Notes under the pieces: model-generated
The model's input: only the letters and a program-made list of their open reading frames with translations
What the model was told of the DNA's origin: nothing
Database searches by the model: none
Assembly (NCBI GenBank): GCA_946902875.1
Contig: OX336344.1
Coordinates: 22,713,791 to 22,777,790, forward strand
DNA from: Nematopogon swammerdamellus
Lineage: Eukaryota > Arthropoda > Insecta > Lepidoptera > Adelidae
Reading direction: 5' to 3'
Length of the DNA stretch: 64,000 nt
Translations under genes and position numbers: made by a program
Shown: piece by piece, positions 44,534 to 55,469 of the stretch
Numbering within the stretch: position 1 is the stretch's first letter
Layout: the number at the start of each line of letters is the position of its first letter

Positions 44534-47500
44534 CTACTGTATTGGCAACGGACACAGCTTCACCACTGGACGCAGAAAAGTCCCACACGATGTGCGAACT
44601 GTAGCCACTCTAACGACGTTATCTTTCCCAGGGTGGATTAGAACTATTCTACCTAAACGCCATTGCATAGGCGGTGATTTGGAATCGTCTATTAATACTA
44701 AATCATTGCATTTTAGATTAGCTTGTGTTTTCACCCATTTCGAGCGTTGTTGGAGAGTGTGCAAATATGTGTGTTTCCACTTGTTCCAAAAAGTTTGCGT
44801 AATCTGTTGAAGTAATTGCCAGCGTGTTAAACGATTCATTGGAGTATCAGTTAGATCAAGCTCTGGCAGGGCTACTAACGGAGCCCCTATCAGGAAATGT
44901 CCAGGGGTCAATACATCAGTTTCTGTAGGGTCAGGAGATAGGGCACACAATGGCCTTGAGTTCAAGATTGCCTCCACTTTGGTAAGCACAGTATTAAATT
45001 CTTCGAAGGTGAGTACACAATTCCCGATAGTTCTCTTCAGGTGATATTTTGAAGATTTTATGCCGGCTTCGAAAATGCCTCCGAAATGTGGAGCGGAAGG
45101 TGGATTTGTATGGAACGTAATATTTTGTGTACTTAAGTAACGCGCAATTTGATCGGCGTTGGCCTGAGACATGATGTATTTGTGCACACCAGTTAGGTAC
45201 GACTTTGCACCGACGAAGTTAGTACCGCAATCGGTGTATACATGGCTACAGATGCCTCGGCGAGCAGTGAATCGATCGAATGATGCTAAAAAGGCGTCGG
45301 TTGACATTTCAGATACCAGCTCCAAATGAATTGCCTTCACGGACAAGCAAATAAATAGACAGACATATGACTTGCTCAGCTTAGCGTTCCTACGTTTGCT
45401 CTCTTTGATCATGAAGGGACCGCCAAAGTCGATACCTATATTAAGAAAACATCGCCCTTGTTGAAGGCGTGATGTTGGAAGGTCACCCATGATGGGTTGA
45501 CAATGAACAGGCTTATTTTTGTAGCACGTGACGCACTTTGACAATCTTGATCGTATAACATTACGAAGTCCGATAATCCAAAATTTACGTTGTATCAAGC
45601 TTTGAAGTGTTCGAGGACCTACATGTAAATACGCTTGATGATAGAAATCAACAATCAGTCTAGTAAGGTGACACAATTTTGGGATCAGTATTGGGTGTTT
45701 TGCATAATCCGGTAGATTCGCATTTTTCAGACGACCGCCTACTCTGAGGAGTCCTTGAGCATCACGAAAGGGACATAATCTTTGGAGGGAGCCTGTACAC
45801 AATTGGCCCTTTTCAATGTTGGAGATATCTAAAGAAAAAAACACAGATTGTACATCCCTTACCAGCAAAAGGAGGGAATCATTTATTTCTCTGCATGTTA
45901 GCGGACTATCGACGCGATTTTGTTTTGGCACACGACAATTTTTTACAAAACGAATAATATTCGCAATAGTCCTTTGCAGTCTTGCTAGTTTTGAAAAACG
46001 TTCCGATAATAAAATCCATGGTGAACATTTAGGTTCCTCTTCTCCGGACACGAGTACTGTAGACTTTGTTTCGGGAAGTGGATACTGAGTGGACGCTTGT
46101 GTATTCACAGGCCAGATGGAAGGAGATTTGCTTAACCAAACTGGTCCGTCCCACCAAATGGATGCAGTCAATAAATGACTCGGTAGTAAACCGCGGCTGG
46201 GCAAGTCACTGGGGTTTTCATGTGTAGACACGTATCTCCAAGCGGATGGATCCACATTTTCCAATATTTCCACCACACGGTTAGCTACAAAAGTTTTGAG
46301 CTTGTATGGCGGTGTTCGAAGCCACGCGAGAACCGTAGCACTATCTGTGAGCGCAAACGGCGTACCCAGTTCAATGTTTGATTGAAGAGTCGTTTGCAAG
46401 TATTTAAGTAACCGGGATAAGATAAGTGCACCCGATAGCTCCAGACGTGGAATAGATAATGTCTTTAATGGAGCCACTTTGGATTTGGACATGAGTAAAT
46501 GGATTTGACTCCTTTCACTCTTCACGAAATTCACTCTCAGGTACACTACACACGCATAGCCTAGTTCTGACGCGTCGCAGAACCCAATTAACTGGCCTAT
46601 TTTTGAGCCAGTTCCCAAAACGAGTCTGTCAATTTTAACTTGTGACAGTAGCGGCAACTGTTCAATGAACTCCTTCCAATCGTTATAGATGTCATTGGGA
46701 ACAGGTTCATCCCACTTCAACCCCAATCGCCACAAGCGTTGCATTATGCATTTTGCACGGAATACCACTGGCGATACCCACCCGAGAGGATCAAAAATAC
46801 GCGCAATTTGGGCTAAAATTGCGCGCTTTGTGCAAGTAGGGTCGACAACATCAGTAGAATAAGAGAATGAGTCAGTTGCGGGATTCCAATAAATGCCTAA
46901 TATTTTGATCGTACAATCAACTCCATCCAAATGAAAAGAGCTCGGTATCTCGCAATCTTCAGATGGAAGTTCACTCAAAAACTCTGGACAATTACTTGAC
47001 CACTTTCTTAGCTCGAACCCACCGCGTGCCAACAGGCCAACAAGTTGAGTTCGGATTTCTAATGCCTGTTGAAGGGTGTCAGTTCCCGTCACGACATCGT
47101 CCACGTATATGTCATGATTGAGTATGTCCGCACCTTTTGGATAGTTATGACCTTCATCCTCAGCTAACTTTCTTAGTGTGCGCAGTGCTAAGTACGGGGC
47201 CGACGACACGCCATATGTGACGGTGTTGAGTTCGTATTCCAACACGGGCGTATTAACAGATTCACGCCAGAGTATATGTTGATATTTTCGATGTTCGGGT
47301 ACGATCAAAATTTGGCGGTACATTTTACTTATATCTGCTGTAAACACTAGAGCGTGAAGACGAAATTTTAAAATAACAGCCACTATATCAGTTTGCAATT
47401 TGGGTCCGCAATACAACAATTCATTCAGAGAATAACCTGATGATGTTTTTGCTGACGCATCAAATACGGTTCTTAATTTTGTGGTTGAGCTAGATGGTTT

Positions 47501-49792
47501 TAGTACACAATGATGCGGTATAACATATCGATCAGGATCGTTATTCGAGGAATTTGTTAGCCGCATGTGACCCAGCCGTTCATATTCTCTCATGAATTCG
47601 ACGTAAGCCCCTTTCAATTCGGGTTGACGCTCTAGACGTCGTTCCAAGTTACGGAAACGAGACAGTGCCTGTTCATACGACTGGCCAAGATTAGAACAAT
47701 TGTGTTTGAATGGTAGCGGAACAAGGTACCGGCCGTCCTCGTCGCGATTATACCCGTCTATAAATATTTTTTCGCATTCAAAATCATCGGGATTAAATGA
47801 TTTAGTGGAGGGTGATTGTTCAATTTCCCAAAATTGTTTTAATGTATCCTCCAAGGTTACGGTCGACGTGAATAACGCAGTAGTCGTTTTTGGAGGTTGG
47901 CACATCGTATTCATCTTACCCGTTATTATCCATCCAAACACGCTGTGAAGAGCCGTTGGATACCCTGAACCCACCTTTAGACGTTTGCCATCGTAGATGT
48001 CTGGGTAAACGTCTGCTCCCAACAGAAGTTCGATGGGCGATGGGGTGTCAAAACTAGGATCTGCCAAAACTAATCCTTTAAAACGGTCACACGCTTCGCG
48101 TGGAAGTTGTTTCGTCGGCATGGATGAGGTTATACTAGGGAGAACGATTGCATCCGTTACCAAATGTTCATTGTCGTTCGTGGCAATTAGACACGTCACG
48201 AAACCTTTAGGTTTACGTAAAGTGCTTTGACCTAGACCTGCGACTACAATGTTACATTTATTAAATGTCAATCCCAATCGCCGTGCGCAATTCGACGTCA
48301 TGAATGAATTTTGAGCCGCGCTATCGATCAATGCGCGTACAGGTCGATATGTATCAGATGCATCCTTGATTTGCACAATCGCTGTACCAAGCAAGACAGT
48401 CGTAAAGTTAGGTGCATTATCAGTAGACGTATGACAAGTCACGCTCGTTTCAAATGCATCGTCTTCATCCTCTGACTGTTGCTGAAGAGGCTCATCATCT
48501 TGAGTAACTTCATTTAGTTGGGCGGGCTCGTCGGCCGAGGCAACCATAGTCTGATGATTATTTAAATGAAGAACTGAGTGGTGACGTTGTCCACAATGCG
48601 AACACTTTGATGCTGACAGACAGTCGCGCCTAGCGTGTGGACCGCGCAAGCAGTTCGTGCACAAGTTAAGAGCGCGCACCTTCTGTATTCTAGTAGCAAC
48701 ATCCATTTTTAATAACTTATCGCAACTATAGATCTTGTGTGACATTTTACACAGCGGACAATATCCGCTCGCCGGAGCAGTCCCTAGAGAGCCCTTTGAC
48801 ACATTTCGTTGCGTACTTTGAAATTTATATGATTTGTTGTACTGCTCAGTCTTTGTCTCACTGTGATTATTTTGAGATAATTCAATTATTTTGATTTGTT
48901 CTTGAACAAATTCGATCAACTGCTCAAAGGACGGGATTTCGACTGATGCATATTTTGTTTCAAACGTTTTTCTAGTTTCCGGGTCCAAGTTCCTCACCGC
49001 ACAGTAAAAAAGTATAAATTCTGAAAGGTCTGTTAACTTCAGCGCCCTCAGGGCGGACATTGATTCGAAAAAGGTTTCCAAAAACATATTTAAGTTGGTC
49101 AGGGTTTGTTTTGAGAGTGACTGAAAGTTGAACATCTTGTCTAAAAAGTGTGTCGCCAAAATTCGTTTGTTTTGATATTTATCGCATAGTAATTTAAACA
49201 CAATTGGATAGTTCAAATTGGTTATGGGCAGAGTGTGCGCTAGCGCGAGCGGTGGCCCGGACAAGCACGAGATGAGGTAGTGAAACTTCTCCACTGGTGA
49301 TATCGAGCTATTGTTGTGAACCAATGATTGGTAGGTATCGTGGAAATGAGACCACATCTGCAATTGACCATCAAATTTTGGCAGATCAAGTTGTGGTAAT
49401 TTTGCATTGACCAACTTGTGCGCACTATTATCGCTTTGCGAGATACCAGGTGTTTGTAAGGATTCACCCTGTGGCGCCGGTAATAGTGTCTCAGCCGCCA
49501 CTTGAATTGTATAATACAACTCATCAAACGCTTTAGACGATTGATGAACCTGCGGCTCACTATCGGGGTTGAGGTCCAACTCAACTTGGTTGTATTCATC
49601 TTGTACCGTTTCAAATGCTCTCCTGATTTCCTCAATGCGCGAGTAACGAGCTCTAAACTCGGATAATTTTTTATCGCATTTGGGAGCTTCCCCAGCTACA
49701 TCAAGACATATCTGTACCTGTTGAAAGAGACGCTCTCTGCGCATACAGATTAATTTCTGTTTAGCCCTTAATGCTTGCTCTGAACGTGACAT
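44534..49792 (-). CDS. BEL/Pao Gag-Pol polyprotein
   Basis: 1752 codons from the ATG at 49792 (MSRSEQALRA); a GTG five codons upstream is in frame, but an ATG is expected in an insect. Order of parts, numbered from this ATG: Gag with a DUF1759-like region (about 127-275, LPKFDGQLQMWSHFHDTY); zinc-binding Cys/His motifs (C345-x2-C-x3-H-x4-C; C378-x2-C-x4-H-x4-C; C397-x2-C-H); aspartic protease with D490-S-A; reverse transcriptase with FTADISKMYRQI (D820) and YVDD at 896-899; RNase H with D1073, E1118 and D1150; integrase with H1385, H1390, C1420, C1423 and the D1455-D1521-E1575 triad; and a C-terminal DUF5641-like region ending GTFLRPVVKLCPL. No stops or frameshifts. Single-frame gag-pol is normal for this group. 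The protease has Ala where Gly is usual (D-S/T-G). Confidence 0.95.
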   Translation of the reverse strand: MSRSEQALRAKQKLICMRRERLFQQVQICLDVAGEAPKCDKKLSEFRARYSRIEEIRRAFETVQDEYNQVELDLNPDSEPQVHQSSKAFDELYYTIQVAAETLLPAPQGESLQTPGISQSDNSAHKLVNAKLPQLDLPKFDGQLQMWSHFHDTYQSLVHNNSSISPVEKFHYLISCLSGPPLALAHTLPITNLNYPIVFKLLCDKYQNKRILATHFLDKMFNFQSLSKQTLTNLNMFLETFFESMSALRALKLTDLSEFILFYCAVRNLDPETRKTFETKYASVEIPSFEQLIEFVQEQIKIIELSQNNHSETKTEQYNKSYKFQSTQRNVSKGSLGTAPASGYCPLCKMSHKIYSCDKLLKMDVATRIQKVRALNLCTNCLRGPHARRDCLSASKCSHCGQRHHSVLHLNNHQTMVASADEPAQLNEVTQDDEPLQQQSEDEDDAFETSVTCHTSTDNAPNFTTVLLGTAIVQIKDASDTYRPVRALIDSAAQNSFMTSNCARRLGLTFNKCNIVVAGLGQSTLRKPKGFVTCLIATNDNEHLVTDAIVLPSITSSMPTKQLPREACDRFKGLVLADPSFDTPSPIELLLGADVYPDIYDGKRLKVGSGYPTALHSVFGWIITGKMNTMCQPPKTTTALFTSTVTLEDTLKQFWEIEQSPSTKSFNPDDFECEKIFIDGYNRDEDGRYLVPLPFKHNCSNLGQSYEQALSRFRNLERRLERQPELKGAYVEFMREYERLGHMRLTNSSNNDPDRYVIPHHCVLKPSSSTTKLRTVFDASAKTSSGYSLNELLYCGPKLQTDIVAVILKFRLHALVFTADISKMYRQILIVPEHRKYQHILWRESVNTPVLEYELNTVTYGVSSAPYLALRTLRKLAEDEGHNYPKGADILNHDIYVDDVVTGTDTLQQALEIRTQLVGLLARGGFELRKWSSNCPEFLSELPSEDCEIPSSFHLDGVDCTIKILGIYWNPATDSFSYSTDVVDPTCTKRAILAQIARIFDPLGWVSPVVFRAKCIMQRLWRLGLKWDEPVPNDIYNDWKEFIEQLPLLSQVKIDRLVLGTGSKIGQLIGFCDASELGYACVVYLRVNFVKSERSQIHLLMSKSKVAPLKTLSIPRLELSGALILSRLLKYLQTTLQSNIELGTPFALTDSATVLAWLRTPPYKLKTFVANRVVEILENVDPSAWRYVSTHENPSDLPSRGLLPSHLLTASIWWDGPVWLSKSPSIWPVNTQASTQYPLPETKSTVLVSGEEEPKCSPWILLSERFSKLARLQRTIANIIRFVKNCRVPKQNRVDSPLTCREINDSLLLLVRDVQSVFFSLDISNIEKGQLCTGSLQRLCPFRDAQGLLRVGGRLKNANLPDYAKHPILIPKLCHLTRLIVDFYHQAYLHVGPRTLQSLIQRKFWIIGLRNVIRSRLSKCVTCYKNKPVHCQPIMGDLPTSRLQQGRCFLNIGIDFGGPFMIKESKRRNAKLSKSYVCLFICLSVKAIHLELVSEMSTDAFLASFDRFTARRGICSHVYTDCGTNFVGAKSYLTGVHKYIMSQANADQIARYLSTQNITFHTNPPSAPHFGGIFEAGIKSSKYHLKRTIGNCVLTFEEFNTVLTKVEAILNSRPLCALSPDPTETDVLTPGHFLIGAPLVALPELDLTDTPMNRLTRWQLLQQITQTFWNKWKHTYLHTLQQRSKWVKTQANLKCNDLVLIDDSKSPPMQWRLGRIVLIHPGKDNVVRVATVRTSCGTFLRPVVKLCPLPIQ

Positions 49793-51566
49793 TTTTTTTA
49801 TTACCACGTAACCAATACGGCTTTGTGAAATCAGTGAGCGCGTAAGTAAATACTTAAATTCAATTAATCAACGTAGGTACCTACAAAACCAATTTGTAGG
49901 TGAGTATGAGTGGCAGATGGCAGTTAATAATGGAGTGCTGCGTGCGAATTAATTAACAACTTTTCAGTATTAAAATTAAATTATTATAAAATATATATTA
50001 TTTTTTGTTTATTAAAAAATATTAACATTGTCATTAGTAACGTACTTACGTAAAGTAGCTACTGTTAGTTTATATAGGTAAGTATTACTTACTACTCGTA
50101 CTTATTAATTACGCATGTGATAGCCAGAAGGTTAAATATTAGTTATATTTAACTGTTAGAAATTAAATAAATCAGTTAAATGATAAATTTAATAAAAAAT
50201 GTAATGAAATTGAATTAAATTTTACTAATAAATATTAAACTATAAATGTATAGTCACAACAATCTTAATTATAAGTTAAGTAGAACTACACTTTCACGAG
50301 GCACAACTTAAGTCCTACTAGTAAGTAGGCATGTATCTACAAATGAAAGGCAAATCATACAGGTAAGTAAGTACATATATGTGTTATTCAAAATAGTTGG
50401 ATCCGTTATTATGAGCGAACAGTAACTATGTGACTAGTGACATGTTTGTGTTATTTAATATTATTAATTTTTATTCTTTATTGTTAATTAATATTTAATA
50501 GATTTGACTCTCACGAGGCGCAACTTTAGTCCTAGTGAAATAGGCATGCATCTGCGAATGAGAAGTCAAAACTGCAAATCGAATAGTTACAGTTTGATTA
50601 TATATAAACTAGGACATAGTTCAAACGAATAAATGATATTACCTGGAACTATATATTTAACTAAACAGTACTAAATAATAACAAGTACTGAAATAAAGTA
50701 GGTTATTAGAGTATTCAGAGTTTAATTATATTTAATTGAACTACTTCAATTATATCTATATACATATAAATCCGCAAAGGGAAATTAATACAAGTAATTG
50801 ACGATTATGAGATGTAGATAATCGAATTACTTTATCAGTATGTTTTCAGGTTTTCCTTTTAATTACATTTATTTATAATTGATTAAGTACCTACTAGGTT
50901 CCAGACTTGCACGAGGCGCACCTTCAGTCATACATAACGAGAAGGCATGCATCTATGAATGAAAGCCTAGACCGCAAATAGAATAGGCATACCTAACACC
51001 ATAAGGTGGTTCGTAGTTATTATGCTACTCGAACTTTTAAATGTTCATTAGTGAGGGCAGTTGAATTCCTATAATGTGCTGAGCAAGCAGGTAAGTATAC
51101 TTCTACAATGTGAGAGGTCTAATTATAATCCAGTTGGATTAAATGGAAACCACATATTTGTAATAATATCAACTAATGAATGATACATTCATAACTAAAG
51201 ATTGAGGCGCGAACAACAGTTCGAAAATGATAACTTTGTCGTATCGTACGTAACCCGTGCACACCGCACAGGCACAGGCAGTATGTAGGTAGTCGCAAAC
51301 ACAAACTTATTTTTTGCACCTATTATACACTGATCTGTTAACTATAGTTAGAAATTTATGTAAATGACAATAATTGTAATTTATATAAGTAGTAATAATA
51401 CATAGAAGGTGTTTTATTAAACAAACTTAATTTTTATTTTTTTATTTTTCCATCCTAGCTTGCATATCGTCGTGCGTGCTATAGTTGCCAACCATTTTCA
51501 AGAATATAAAATGTTAATATTACGTTTCATGGACTGTATTTATACGGTGCTTATTTCATAATATAA
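49793..51566 (-). other. BEL/Pao 5' leader with three related repeats
   Basis: Non-coding, AT-rich, about 1.77 kb between PBS and gag. Three diverged ~70-bp copies of 'cacgaggcgcaactttagtc' ... 'taggcatgcatctgcgaatg' (plus-strand reading) start at about 50293, 50510 and 50908. Confidence 0.75.
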
Positions 51567-51583
51567 TCCGGCTCGAAGGACCA
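51567..51583 (-). other. Primer-binding site, tRNA-Tyr type
   Basis: Minus strand TGGTCCTTCGAGCCGGA, 6 bases after the 5' LTR. Its complement TCCGGCTCGAAGGACCA is, as I recall, the 3' end of animal tRNA-Tyr (acceptor CCTTCGA pairing with TCGAAGG). Confidence 0.8.
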
Positions 51584-51589
51584 AATTTA

Positions 51590-51920
51590 TGTCACCACTT
51601 AGACAAAGGTAGGTAAGTTGACACTTATATAACGGTTAGGAAACAATCAGGACTCACGATTAGTGCCTTCTTCATGATCCAGGGGGCCCCCTTCGTTGGC
51701 TGGCGCACTTCCGGGAATATGACACATTCACCTGCGGCGACGACGTGACGCGGCGATGACGTGGGTTTTTGCGAGTGCTCTTAGAAGCGGCGGCGGCGCG
51801 GCGGCGCGGACGAGCGTAACGCACCTGCGGCGGCTGTATAGAAGCGACTGACCGCCTACGCGATCGACTTGCGCGCATTCATTTTATGCGGGAAGGAATA
51901 GAGAGGAGGAAGCGTCAACA
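51590..51920 (-). repeat. BEL/Pao 5' LTR
   Basis: Element-orientation 5' LTR. A TATA-like GTTATATAAG (51624-51633) lies about 35 bp before its inner end, a plausible promoter for the genomic transcript; the start site itself is not visible to me. Confidence 0.9.
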
Positions 51921-52500
51921 GGGTGTCTGTGTGGGCTCTGAATACGAATCCGTTGTCAAAATTAAAAAAAAGTGGCCGCCATTTTGAACTTTTTAGTTAC
52001 TGGACCGATTGCTTTCAAAATCGATATCTGGGTGTATGTGTGGGCTCTGAATACGAATCTGTAGTAAAAAATAAAAAAAAGTGGCCCCCATTTTGAACTT
52101 TTTAGTTACTGGACCGATTGCTTTCAAAATCGATATCTGGGTGTCTGTGTGGGCTCTGAATACGAATCCGTTGTCAAAATTAAAAAAAAGTGGCCGCCAT
52201 TTTGAAGTTATTAGTTACCGGGCCGATTGCTTTCAAAATCGATATCTGGGTGTCTGTGTGGGCTCTGAATACGAATCCGTTGTCAAAATTAAAAAAAAGT
52301 GACCGCCATTTTGAACTTTTTAGTTAATGGACCGATTGCTTTTAAAATTGATATTTGTTTGTCTGTGTGGGCTCTGAATACGAATCCGTTGTCAAAATCT
52401 TAAAAAAGTGGCCGCCATTTTGAACTTTTTAGTTACTGGACTGATTACTTTCAAAACCCATATCTACATGTCTGTGTGGGCTCTGAATAACAATATGTAG
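51921..52500 (+). repeat. 108-bp array of E2, part right of BEL/Pao
   Basis: About five and a half units. The first five bases are the right target duplication. The last unit contains the single tttgaaag site (minus strand) where E1 has its hAT. Confidence 0.85.
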
Positions 52501-52509
52501 TTAACATAA

Positions 52510-53448
52510 AAAATATGATATCGATTTTGAAAGCAATCGGTCCAGTAACTAAAAAGTTCAAAATGGCGGCCACTTTTTTTAAATTTTGACAACGGCTTCG
52601 TATTTAGAGCCCACACAGACACCCAGATATCGATTTTGAAAGCAATCGGTCCAGTAACTAAAAAGTTCAAAATGGCGGCCACTTTTTTTAAATTTTGACT
52701 ACAGATTAGTATTCAGAGCCCACACAGACACCCAGATATCGATTTTGAAAGCAATCGGTCCAGTAACTAAAAAGTTCAAAATGGCGGCCACTTTTTTTTA
52801 ATTTTTACTACAGATTCGTATTCAGAGCCCCCACATACACCCAGATATCGATTTTGAAAGCAATCGGTCCAGTAACTAAAAAGTTCAAAATAGCGGCCAC
52901 TTTTTTTTATTTTGATTACAGATTCGTATTCAGAGCCCACACAGACATCCAGATATCGATTTTGAAAGTAATCGGTCCAGTAACTAAAAAGTTCAAAATG
53001 GCGGTCACTTTTTTAAATTTTGACAACGGATTCGTATTCAGAGCCTACATAAACACCCAGATATCGATTTTGAAAGCAATCGGTCCAGTAACTAAAAAGT
53101 TCAAAATGGCGGCCACTTTTTTTTATTTTGACTACAGATTCGTATTCAGAGCCCACACAGACACCCAGATATCGATTTTGAAAGTAATCGGTCCAGTAAC
53201 TAAAAAGTTCAAAATGGCGGTCACTTTTTTAAATTTTGACAACGGATTCGTATTCAGAGCCTACATAGACACCCAGATATCGATTTTGAAAGCAATCGGT
53301 CCAGTAACTAAAAATTTCAAAATGGCGGCTACTTTTTTTAAATTTGACTACAGATTCGTATTCAGAGTCCACACTGACACCCAGATGTCGATTTTGAAAG
53401 CAATCTGTCCAGTTACTAAAAAGTTCAAAATGGCGGCCACTTTTTTTA
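52510..53448 (-). repeat. 108-bp array of E2, inverted arm
   Basis: About 8.7 units in the reverse orientation. It gives a 210-codon open frame by virtue of the 108-bp period. Confidence 0.85.
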
Positions 53449-54484
53449 AATCGCGAAATTATAACACCATGAATAGGTATTATTAAACCGGAAAAAAATA
53501 TTGTCGTAAGGAAGTCTCCAATTTTTTACTCTGTTCCTCGAAGTTTAGGTAAATAAGTCCTACCTATTTCTATCACTGATAATAATAATACTTATTATAA
53601 TAATACATAATATATTTTTATTATTATTTTTATATTAATTTTGAGTATATGTGGTGTATTTTTATAATCTGTATATTTAAAATTAATGTAAATATGTGAA
53701 TGTGATAATAAATGCATAATATACAATATATTAGTTTTGTATAGGTATATTTGTTTTATAATTATAAAAAATAGAAAACGTAATATTAAAGAAATAATAA
53801 CAATACATATTATAAATTGAATTCATCCATGTCATTGCCATAAAAAAACTAACAACACCCATATACAATAATTGATTTCAAATTTCTTTCCAGTCTGTCA
53901 AATTTGCCTATCATGTGTACGCGCCCAGTATGGCGCGCAGTCGTGCTCCTAGCTCGCGGAATTTTTGTATTTTACACGCTTTAAGCATTGTATTATCATT
54001 AAAATGACCTAATTATGAAAGGTTACGCCATCTTTTGTCATTCCTGATGATCTTGAGCTCTTTCGACACGCACGAACTGCACAAATCGCCATTTTGCGTA
54101 GTGCACATATACGTGTTCTTCGTTCCCAAGTCGCGAGCGCACTGACGGTCGATCCCGCAGCAGCGCTATATATTAGTGCAAATGCTCTAACACGCGGCTA
54201 ATTTTCCTATATATTAGCGCTCGACGGTTGCCACTCCCGTAGGTATGCTCGGTGGGTGGCTCAGTCGCGTCTAGGTATCGTAACATCGCTCTCTCTCATC
54301 CAGCGCTCCGTGTTCGGATACCAGCAGGACCATCATGTAAATAGTAGCAACTGGTTGCTGCCAAATTCTGTACAAATAATATTTTCTTGTAGTTTATTCT
54401 TGTGGAAAGACAAAGGTTGTTTGACCGAGCAACTAAAGATTTGAGCCATCGACCAAAGTTTCAATGTCGAGTAAATGTTGTTTT

Positions 54485-54600
54485 TTAGGGTATTATCCGT
54501 ACGGAATTCTATTACTAAGCCTACGCCATCGATTCGTCCGTCCGTCCCTCCATCTGTTCTACCTCTAAAGGGTTGTATCTTTTGAACCCTAATAGGTAGC
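54485..54600 (-). repeat. gtgcgagtc-type repeat fragment
   Basis: 'ttattaccgtacggaattc'-like start with 'gattcgtccgtccgtccctc'. Only the 3' part of the family. Confidence 0.4.
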
Positions 54601-54764
54601 TGGTTTAAATTTGCGTATAATATGCTTTTTCCGATGAGTGTGTTCCTTACTACCTATAAATCTGGGGATTATCAAAATGCGTGTTAATAAATTAGCGTCT
54701 ACCTTCTTACATCCACACACTGTCGACATCCCCCCACTTAGGACAAATTGATCCTGTAAATCCT

Positions 54765-55075
54765 TTATTTACAGGGTTGACAACATGTTGAATGCACGAA
54801 CTCCCACCTTTATCCTTTCCTCTAATGTACAGTCTGGGATCCTTCAAACATAATGTGAAGGTGCACCTAGCCGGCCGACATGGTATTCGCAGCCCCCGTA
54901 AATATCCGAATGCCCGTGGGCCCCGTCGGACTACACCTCTGCGTTAGTCTGACGCGCGCCATATGTCGTGCTTTCCATTAAAAAAAAAAATGGGGGCCTC
55001 TCTCTTCGCGTGTTCTCGTGGTGTTATTGGCTGTGTCTGATCTTCCATTGGGGTTTTAGGCACAGCTACCCGTGC
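54765..55075 (+). pseudogene. Jockey-type LINE C-terminus and 3' region
   Basis: Encodes MYSLGSFKHNVKVHLAGRHG, IRSPRKYPNARG; then a poly-A, and at 54995-55075 the 3' segment 'gtgttattggctgtgtctga'. Similar to 9384-9560. Confidence 0.55.
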
Positions 55076-55469
55076 CGTATGTTTATATAAAAAAATACTT
55101 AATAAACTTTGAATGGACATATTTTAGAAACATCGAAAACACCAAAACTTTGCAATGGCAGCTTACGACCACATAGTGAATTTTGCTAATTACTCTGCTC
55201 TCACAACCCAGTATTTATGCGAATTTTCCGAACTGTCTAGCGTCAGTAATTATTCCTAAGTGCATTGCATTTCGAGTTCCAGCGGAGAAGTTTCACGCTC
55301 TCCTTGTCGGACGATCTGGTGCATTAGAGATGAGCAAAATTGGTGATAACATTGAGATAGCAACCTTATGTCGTTGGATACGCTCAACTTTTGAGACTTG
55401 CGAAACACTGATTAGGTTTTTCTTTATTGGCATCGTTTCACTTAATAGTATTTGTTTAACGATGCCAAT

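Larger units (their letters stand above)
43916..51920 (-). mobile_element. Complete BEL/Pao LTR retrotransposon
   Basis: 8005 bp, transcribed on the minus strand. LTRs of 331 bp (43916-44246 and 51590-51920) start TG and end CA and look identical by eye. The target duplication gggtg (43911-43915, 51921-51925) is perfect. A tRNA-Tyr-type PBS, a leader of about 1.8 kb, one intact gag-pol frame and a polypurine tract are present. No env frame lies between pol and the 3' LTR. Everything needed for movement by a BEL/Pao element appears present, so it may be active or only just silenced. Confidence 0.95.
42570..54254 (-). mobile_element. Fold-back transposon with 108-bp satellite arms, copy E2, split by BEL/Pao
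   Basis: Inverted second copy of E1, flanked by the perfect 8-bp duplication ggtggctc (42562-42569, 54255-54262), which differs from E1's. Without the 8005-bp BEL/Pao and its 5-bp duplication it is about 3.7 kb. Right-arm sequence lies at 42570-43150, the array at 43150-43915 and 51921-52500, the inverted array at 52510-53448, and left-arm sequence to 54254. It lacks E1's hAT and some repeat units. No transposase. Confidence 0.75.

Noticed and set aside
49793..49807. Longer start of Gag-Pol at 49807
   Set aside because: The codon there is GTG. The ATG five codons later (49792) is the sensible start in an insect.
44534..49807. Reading the element as an env-bearing BEL-type retrovirus
   Set aside because: Only about 280 bp lie between the pol stop and the 3' LTR, with no frame for an envelope protein.
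10780..54254. E1/E2 as one large palindromic segmental duplication
   Set aside because: Each copy has its own perfect 8-bp target duplication and the DNA just outside is unrelated, so these are separate insertions.
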